DNA from: an uncultured Porphyromonadaceae bacterium
GTDB taxonomy: Bacteria > Bacteroidota > Bacteroidia > Bacteroidales > Muribaculaceae
Direction: 5' to 3'
DNA length: 64,000 nt
Assembly (NCBI GenBank): GCA_900540205.1
Contig: UQER01000003.1
Coordinates: forward strand, 89,647 to 153,646
This document shows positions 59,880-64,000 of this stretch, piece by piece. The position numbers and the translations under genes were made by a program. Below the pieces are notes generated by a model, which did not search any database, was not told the DNA's origin, and was given only the letters and a program-made list of their open reading frames with translations. Each line of letters starts with the position of its first letter. Within the stretch, counting starts at the first letter, position 1.

Positions 59880-61113
59880 CGTGGATAACCAGTCCGGAGC
59901 GCAGTTTAGGCTCGAACCAGGTGGTTTTAGGGGGCATGATGTTGCCGGTGTCGGCAATATCCATGAGCTGCTTCATCGACACGGGGTAGAGTGCCAGGGC
60001 CATGGCCATTTCGCCGGAGTCAACGCGGCGTTTCAGTTCGCCGAGGCCGCGGATGCCGCCCACGAAGTCGATGCGCTTGTCGGTGCGCAGGTCGGTGATG
60101 CCGAGAATGTCGCGCAGGATGAGGTCGGACGAGATGGTGACGTCGAGCACTCCGATTGGGTCGGCGTCGTTGTAGCGCCCTTCGCGCGGAGTGAGCGAGT
60201 ACCAGTGTCCCTGCAGGTAGAGCGAGAAGTTGTGCAGTCGGGCGGGACGGTAGATTTCCGTGCCTTTGTCCTCCACGGTGAAGTCCTTTTCAAGCGCCTT
60301 GAGGCAACTTTCGGGGGTGAGGCCGTTGAGGTCGCGTACCACGCGGTTGTAGTCGATGATGCGCAGATGCGATGCCGGGAACGCCACGGCCAGGAAATAG
60401 TTGTACTCCTCTTTGCCGGTGTGGTTGGGGTCGGCTGCCGCTTTCTCCAGGCCCACGCGGGCGGCTGCTGCCGAGCGATGGTGTCCGTCGGCTATGTAGA
60501 GGTTGGGCATGCGGTCGAATTCCTCGGTGATGGTGTCGGTGAGTTCTTTTCCTTCCACCACCCAGAAGTGATGGCCGAAGCCGTCGGGTGCCACAAAATC
60601 GTAGTCAGGCTCGCCGGCAGTGACGGTGCGGATCACCTCCTCGAGGCGTTCGTTGTCGGGGAACGCGAAGAACACCGGCTCGATGTTGGCGTTGTTCACC
60701 TGCACGTGGCGCATGCGGTCGTCCTCCTTGTCGCGGCGTGTAAGCTCGTGTTTCTTGATCACGCCGTTCACATAGTCGTGCACATTGGCTGCCACCACGA
60801 TGCCGTACTGTGTGCGGCCGTCCATGGTCTGCGCGTAGATATAATAATGGTCAGTGTCGTCCTGCACGAGCCATCCGTTGTTGCGGAACGCGCGGAAATT
60901 CTCCACGGCTTTGCCGTAGACGCATTCGTCGTGCTCGTCGGTGCCTGCGGGGAAGTCGATTTCCGGTTTGATTATGTGGTAGAGCGACATGGGGTTGCCT
61001 TCGGCTTCCTTGCGTGCTTCTTCAGAATTCAATACGTCATAGGGGCGTGAGGCCACTTTCTCGATGAGATGTTTTGGCGGACGTATGCCGCGGAAAGGTT
61101 TTACGGTTGCCAT
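59869..61113 (-). CDS. DUF1015 family protein
   Basis: 414 residues starting MATVKPFRGIRPP, the conserved DUF1015 N-terminus, with SRPYDVLN, IADGHHRSAAAAR and FPASHLRIIDYNR blocks. The family is soluble and conserved in bacteria; in Bacteroidetes it is often near serine biosynthesis genes, but none are here. Some relatives have been linked to serine kinase activity; I cannot confirm that for this protein. The C-terminal Leu-Ser-stop lies inside a 9-bp tandem repeat. Confidence 0.88.
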   Translation of the reverse strand: MATVKPFRGIRPPKHLIEKVASRPYDVLNSEEARKEAEGNPMSLYHIIKPEIDFPAGTDEHDECVYGKAVENFRAFRNNGWLVQDDTDHYYIYAQTMDGRTQYGIVVAANVHDYVNGVIKKHELTRRDKEDDRMRHVQVNNANIEPVFFAFPDNERLEEVIRTVTAGEPDYDFVAPDGFGHHFWVVEGKELTDTITEEFDRMPNLYIADGHHRSAAAARVGLEKAAADPNHTGKEEYNYFLAVAFPASHLRIIDYNRVVRDLNGLTPESCLKALEKDFTVEDKGTEIYRPARLHNFSLYLQGHWYSLTPREGRYNDADPIGVLDVTISSDLILRDILGITDLRTDKRIDFVGGIRGLGELKRRVDSGEMAMALALYPVSMKQLMDIADTGNIMPPKTTWFEPKLRSGLVIHELS

Positions 61114-61147
61114 AGATTTATAGGTGTTGTGTTTTTATGGTTTGCGG

Positions 61148-61178
61148 CAAAGGTAACAAACCGCCGCGAATCGGCAAA
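61148..61178 (-). promoter_or_regulatory. Promoter of the DUF1015 gene
   Basis: Minus-strand TTTG (61175-61178), 19 bp, TACCTTTG (61148-61155), about 35 bp before the ATG. Confidence 0.7.
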
Positions 61179-61279
61179 ACAAAAGTTGCCCTAAATTTTA
61201 TGTTGAAAAACATACTCTCAAAGTGCTGCAAGTTGAATAAAAATTAACCGGAAATGTAGGTTGATGCTTTAAAAATGCA

Positions 61280-61355
61280 TAACTTTGTGGTGAAGATCAC
61301 AACAAAAGCAAACGGCACGTGCCGTTTGCCTCACGCAGATATATCTTCGTGAGGC
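61280..61355 (+). promoter_or_regulatory. Promoter and double-hairpin leader of the 61409 gene
   Basis: A -7 box TAACTTTG (61280-61287) is followed by a perfect 22-bp palindrome (61308-61329, centre GGCACGTGCC) and a second hairpin (GCCTCACG 61328-61335 with CGTGAGGC 61348-61355). The two share bases 61328-61329, so they compete at the edge. All lie in the expected 5' leader of the secreted protein. Confidence 0.6.
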
Positions 61356-61408
61356 AATTAACTGGTATATATGCGATTATAATCTATTAACCCTAAATAA
61401 TGTTTTGT

Positions 61409-62632
61409 ATGAAAAAACTTTTACTAAGTACATTGTTCATTGGTCTTTGCTTTGGAGCGGAGGCTAAGGCTCTTTACACATGCCAGTTCGGAGAGACCTA
61501 TAATCAACAGTCAATATCAAATTATACTTCTACATGGGAAGTGAAGGTAGGAGATAATTTGTGGGAGGTTAAGAACTTCAACAATAATAAAAATGGCTGG
61601 AATGTGATTAAATGTGGCCGAAAGAGTGACGCCTCTGTGGCTTCTATTGCTACGAAATTCGCGATTCCGGAAGAAATTTATACTGTTGTCGCAAATATTG
61701 ATGCGTTCACTAAAGCTGACAAGGTTAATTCCATAAAGCTGGAGACTTCCACTACTGCAGATTTTGCTGAAATTGCGGGAACTGTATCTATCCCGACCGA
61801 AGATTTCAAGGCCGGCGATATGAAGTTCACGCTCGCCTCTCCTGCCAAGAACCTGTATTACAGGATTACATTCGATTGTGCCGCAACAGGAGCCAACGGC
61901 AACATTGCGGTCGTAAAGGTGACGTATAATGATAACACCCCTGATGATACCCCCAAACCTGAAGCGGCCAATATCGCAGCATTCCTCGAGCTTAAATCAA
62001 CCGATGCCGTTGTGGTCAAAGGTGATGTCACTGCTTACTATGTAAATGGCAAAAGCATGTATATAGAGGATGAGAGTGGCAAGATGTGTGTGTATAATGC
62101 CGCAGAAAATTGGGAATATAAGCAGGGTGATGTTATCCCCGGTGGATTTAAAGGCGTTTATGAGCTTCGTAACGGCATGGCACAAATGAAGAATCCTGCA
62201 GATTTTGCGCCTTCGACATCAACAGTGAAAGTATCTCCCGTTGTTGCTACATTGGCAGATGTCACAGCAGACAAAGTATATGACTATATCACCATAGAAG
62301 GTCTCTCTGTGACTGGTGAGAACAGAAATTTCAAGATAGCTAAGGATGGTACCGAGGTCGCAGCCTACAACCAATTCTATCTAACAATGCCTGAGGATTT
62401 GACAGGCACCTTTACCGTCACTGGTATTGTAGGTGTATTTAACACTACCCCTCAGTTGCTTCTGACAGAACTTGTAAAAGATGAAAACAGTGGTATAGAT
62501 GAGGTAGTAGCTGCCGACGAAAATGCACCCGTGGAATACTACAACCTGCAGGGCGTGCGCGTTGCTAACCCCACAGCCGGCCTGTACATCGTTAAGCAGG
62601 GCAGCAAGGTAAGCAAAGCCATCATCCGCTAA
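61409..62632 (+). CDS. Secreted protein with type IX sorting domain
   Basis: 407 residues from the ATG at 61409 (an ATG at 61400 is possible). Signal peptide MKKLLLSTLFIGLCFGAEAKA. Residues about 20-175 form a beta-sandwich; about 185-340 look like an OB-fold-like nucleic-acid or sugar-binding domain (VVVKGDVTAYYVNGKSMYIEDESG). The end (EYYNLQGVRVANP, GLYIVKQGSKVSKAIIR) is a C-terminal type IX secretion sorting signal. The first 1.1 kb is visibly more AT-rich than neighbouring genes, while the last 120 bp coding the sorting domain is GC-rich. Function unknown. Confidence 0.82.
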   Translation: MKKLLLSTLFIGLCFGAEAKALYTCQFGETYNQQSISNYTSTWEVKVGDNLWEVKNFNNNKNGWNVIKCGRKSDASVASIATKFAIPEEIYTVVANIDAFTKADKVNSIKLETSTTADFAEIAGTVSIPTEDFKAGDMKFTLASPAKNLYYRITFDCAATGANGNIAVVKVTYNDNTPDDTPKPEAANIAAFLELKSTDAVVVKGDVTAYYVNGKSMYIEDESGKMCVYNAAENWEYKQGDVIPGGFKGVYELRNGMAQMKNPADFAPSTSTVKVSPVVATLADVTADKVYDYITIEGLSVTGENRNFKIAKDGTEVAAYNQFYLTMPEDLTGTFTVTGIVGVFNTTPQLLLTELVKDENSGIDEVVAADENAPVEYYNLQGVRVANPTAGLYIVKQGSKVSKAIIR

Positions 62633-62687
62633 TCCTCCATCCCGACATAATCCCTGGCGCCATTCCCGCCAGACCCACCCATATCAA

Positions 62688-62715
62688 GGGGCGCACCAAC
62701 CGGTGCGCCCCTTTT
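62688..62715 (+). terminator. Terminator after the 61409 gene
   Basis: 10-bp GC stem (GGGGCGCACC 62688-62697 with GGTGCGCCCC 62702-62711), 4-nt loop and T4. Confidence 0.9.
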
Positions 62716-62743
62716 CCATACGTCTACACCCCACACCCCACTT

Positions 62744-62782
62744 CCCACGCGCTGCGCTATCGCTCCGCACGCGGATAAACAC
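62744..62782. repeat. 39-bp inverted repeat, left copy
   Basis: Reverse complement of 62892-62930 with one mismatch; contains CGCTGCGCTATCGCTCCGC. The spacer of about 110 bp contains two further small palindromes. Confidence 0.85.
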
Positions 62783-62788
62783 GGACTC

Positions 62789-62801
62789 GCCCCTGCGGGG
62801 C
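62789..62801. repeat. REP-like palindrome 1
   Basis: GCCCC-TGC-GGGGC; on the minus strand it reads AGCCCCGCAGGGGCG. Confidence 0.7.
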
Positions 62802-62872
62802 TTGGGGTAGGTGGATGTAGGCTGCCACTGCGTCAATGGGGCAGCTGGGCACATGGTGGAGGTGGGGATGGA

Positions 62873-62885
62873 GCCGCGGAGCGGC
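62873..62885. repeat. REP-like palindrome 2
   Basis: GCCGC-GGA-GCGGC, a variant of the same hairpin form. Confidence 0.6.
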
Positions 62886-62891
62886 GTGGCT

Positions 62892-62930
62892 GTGTCTATC
62901 CGCGTGCGGAGCGATAGCGCAGCGCGTGGG
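62892..62930. repeat. 39-bp inverted repeat, right copy
   Basis: Pairs with 62744-62782. Its end GCAGCGCGTGGG recurs at 63497-63508 on the other side of the Y1 transposase gene. Confidence 0.85.
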
Positions 62931-62957
62931 GAGAGTGGAGGTGTCCTATCGTATGTA

Positions 62958-62970
62958 GCCCCGGAGGGGC
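62958..62970. repeat. REP-like palindrome 3
   Basis: GCCCC-GGA-GGGGC within GTAGCCCCGGAGGGGCG. Confidence 0.75.
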
Positions 62971-63008
62971 GGGTCTGTGGTAGGAGGGCGGAGTCTATTG
63001 CAGTGGGT

Positions 63009-63452
63009 TTATTTGAGGTCTCTTTCGTCCCAGGTCAAATTGTTTTCATGGTGTAGCCGACTCAGTTCGGTTACAAAATTTTCTCCCAAGTGATGTTTCT
63101 CTTGCGCTTTTACATAACTGATTACACGTTCCAGTGACAACGGATCCTTTGATTCGGAAAAATACCCGTCGCACCAACCGCGGAATTCTGGAAATAAACC
63201 ACATTTTTTCATCCACTGACTACTGGATGTTTTCAGAATCTTTATCAATTCTGCCTTGCTGACATCTGGGTGTAAGTTGACTACAATATGTACATGGTCT
63301 CCAACGCCATTTATTCGGTATAAATGGCATTTTAATTCTTTTAATTTCGTCCAAAGAAAGCGGTACAAAGCTTCCCTGTTCTCAAGGCTGATAGTGTGTT
63401 CTCGTCCTCGCGTCCCGAATACAAAATGCTGGATGTCTAATGTGTGGCTCAT
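63009..63452 (-). CDS. IS200/REP-associated-type Y1 transposase
   Basis: 147 residues, one-domain HUH endonuclease. The two metal-binding histidines are in GVGDHVHIVVN and the probable nucleophile tyrosine in ISYVKAQEKHH. N-terminal FVFGTRGREHTIS and the helix KLKELKCHLYRING fit the IS200/IS605 TnpA family. No tnpB accompanies it and no IS200-type ends are obvious. GC-rich REP-like palindromes lie on both sides, which favours a domesticated RAYT-like protein. Base composition is lower in GC than the flanks. The frame is complete. Confidence 0.88.
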   Translation of the reverse strand: MSHTLDIQHFVFGTRGREHTISLENREALYRFLWTKLKELKCHLYRINGVGDHVHIVVNLHPDVSKAELIKILKTSSSQWMKKCGLFPEFRGWCDGYFSESKDPLSLERVISYVKAQEKHHLGENFVTELSRLHHENNLTWDERDLK

Positions 63453-63496
63453 GGCGTAAATATACGAATATTAATTTAATTGCAAATTATTTTTTG

Positions 63497-63548
63497 CAGC
63501 GCGTGGGAGGTGGGGTGGGTGTCCGCGTGGTAGCCCCGGCGGGGCGCG
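63497..63548. repeat. REP-like element 4, downstream of the Y1 gene
   Basis: GCAGCGCGTGGG (63497-63508) and GTAGCCCCGGCGGGGCG around 63530-63546 repeat the order seen at 62919-62971. The following 63549-63690 is G-rich and then AT-rich with no other feature I recognise. Confidence 0.7.
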
Positions 63549-63694
63549 TTGTAGTGGAGAAGGATGATGGCATGTGGCGCGTGACGGTTTGGGGTGAGGT
63601 GGGGTGAAATCGGGGCTGGGGAGGCTGTGGAGGGAGGCGAAAGAGAAAAAATCAGGGAAAATTCAGAGCGAAATGGATTTTTTTTGCCAAAAGA

Positions 63695-63725
63695 TTTGTC
63701 AATTCAAAAATAATGCCTACCTTTG
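63695..63725 (+). promoter_or_regulatory. Promoter of the tRNA-Gly cluster
   Basis: TTTG (63695-63698), 19 bp, TACCTTTG (63718-63725); a near-consensus Bacteroidetes promoter about 60 bp before the first tRNA. Confidence 0.8.
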
Positions 63726-63788
63726 CAACGCAAACGACAAAAACGGGGCACGAGAGTGATGCCAACGGGTTTGCAAGAAGTGAAAATT

Positions 63789-63861
<73 letters not shown>

Positions 63862-63945
63862 CAGAGTTAGTACATTAACTTAATGATATATCGTTTAGCC
63901 GACAAGGGCTGCGCATGGCGGAATTCGCAATCATATTTCAGCAAT

Positions 63946-64000
<55 letters not shown>

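Noticed and set aside
62811..63056. 81-codon plus-strand frame in the REP-like region
   Set aside because: It consists of the inverted repeat and palindromes; no protein-like signal.

Overview
The window is a gene-dense, GC-rich chromosomal segment from a bacterium of the order Bacteroidales. Family content and GC level fit a Muribaculaceae-like gut commensal best, but the family placement is inference. The signs are TAnnTTTG -7 boxes in place of E. coli-type -10 boxes, almost no Shine-Dalgarno sequences, Bacteroidetes-specific families (DUF6048/DUF6452, DUF4199, the long form of NusB, this RpoZ type, a BioG-BioC fusion), C-terminal sorting domains of type IX secretion, and lipid A/KDO genes of a Gram-negative envelope.

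Layout. 1-3.8 kb: 3' end of purB and a secreted GH2 beta-galactosidase. 3.8-7.6 kb (minus): DUF4199, a polyprenyl-phosphate-type glycosyltransferase, DUF6452/DUF6048 envelope proteins and rpiB. 7.8-13.7 kb (plus): an operon of an aminotransferase, indolepyruvate oxidoreductase (iorA/iorB), a CoA-transferase and an unknown protein, together a plausible route from aromatic amino acids to aryl-acetyl-CoA and aryl acetates. 13.8-18.4 kb (minus): acpP-fabF, truA, speA. 18.6-24.4 kb: apbE, an intact-looking IS4-family element, a DUF4136 lipoprotein and a secreted PI-PLC-like protein. 24.6-32.1 kb (minus): biotin genes bioA-bioF-bioG/C-bioD followed by a ThiE-like protein, kdsB and a zinc-motif-less M16 protein.

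32.3-36.3 kb (plus): a K+-channel-like protein, thrC, a small conserved protein, a PlsC-type acyltransferase and a nitrilase-family amidase. 36.3-46.4 kb (minus): nusB-yajC-ybbR-coaE, then sppA-lpxK-punA-thiL, then nhaA. 46.5-50.5 kb (plus): a umuD without umuC, glmS, an outer-membrane porin. 50.8-54.6 kb (minus): bamD-rpoZ-rfbD-prfC. 54.8-61.1 kb: a PASTA protein with rluD, an AI-2E-type permease, an MFS transporter, a DUF1015 protein. 61.4-64 kb: a secreted sorting-domain protein, a single-domain Y1 (IS200/RAYT-like) transposase set among REP-like palindromes, and a tandem pair of tRNA-Gly(GCC) genes, the second cut by the window end.

Most of the window is core metabolism and envelope biogenesis. 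I see no CRISPR array, prophage or recognisable defence island. The less ordinary signals are an apparent internal duplication in NusB, REP-like palindromes around the Y1 transposase, a 9-bp tandem repeat that sets the C-terminus of the DUF1015 protein, an orphan UmuD with a poly-arginine tail, three genes whose -7 box abuts the start codon (possible leaderless mRNAs), and a double hairpin in the leader of a secreted protein. All functions are read from sequence motifs and family knowledge; no database search was run.
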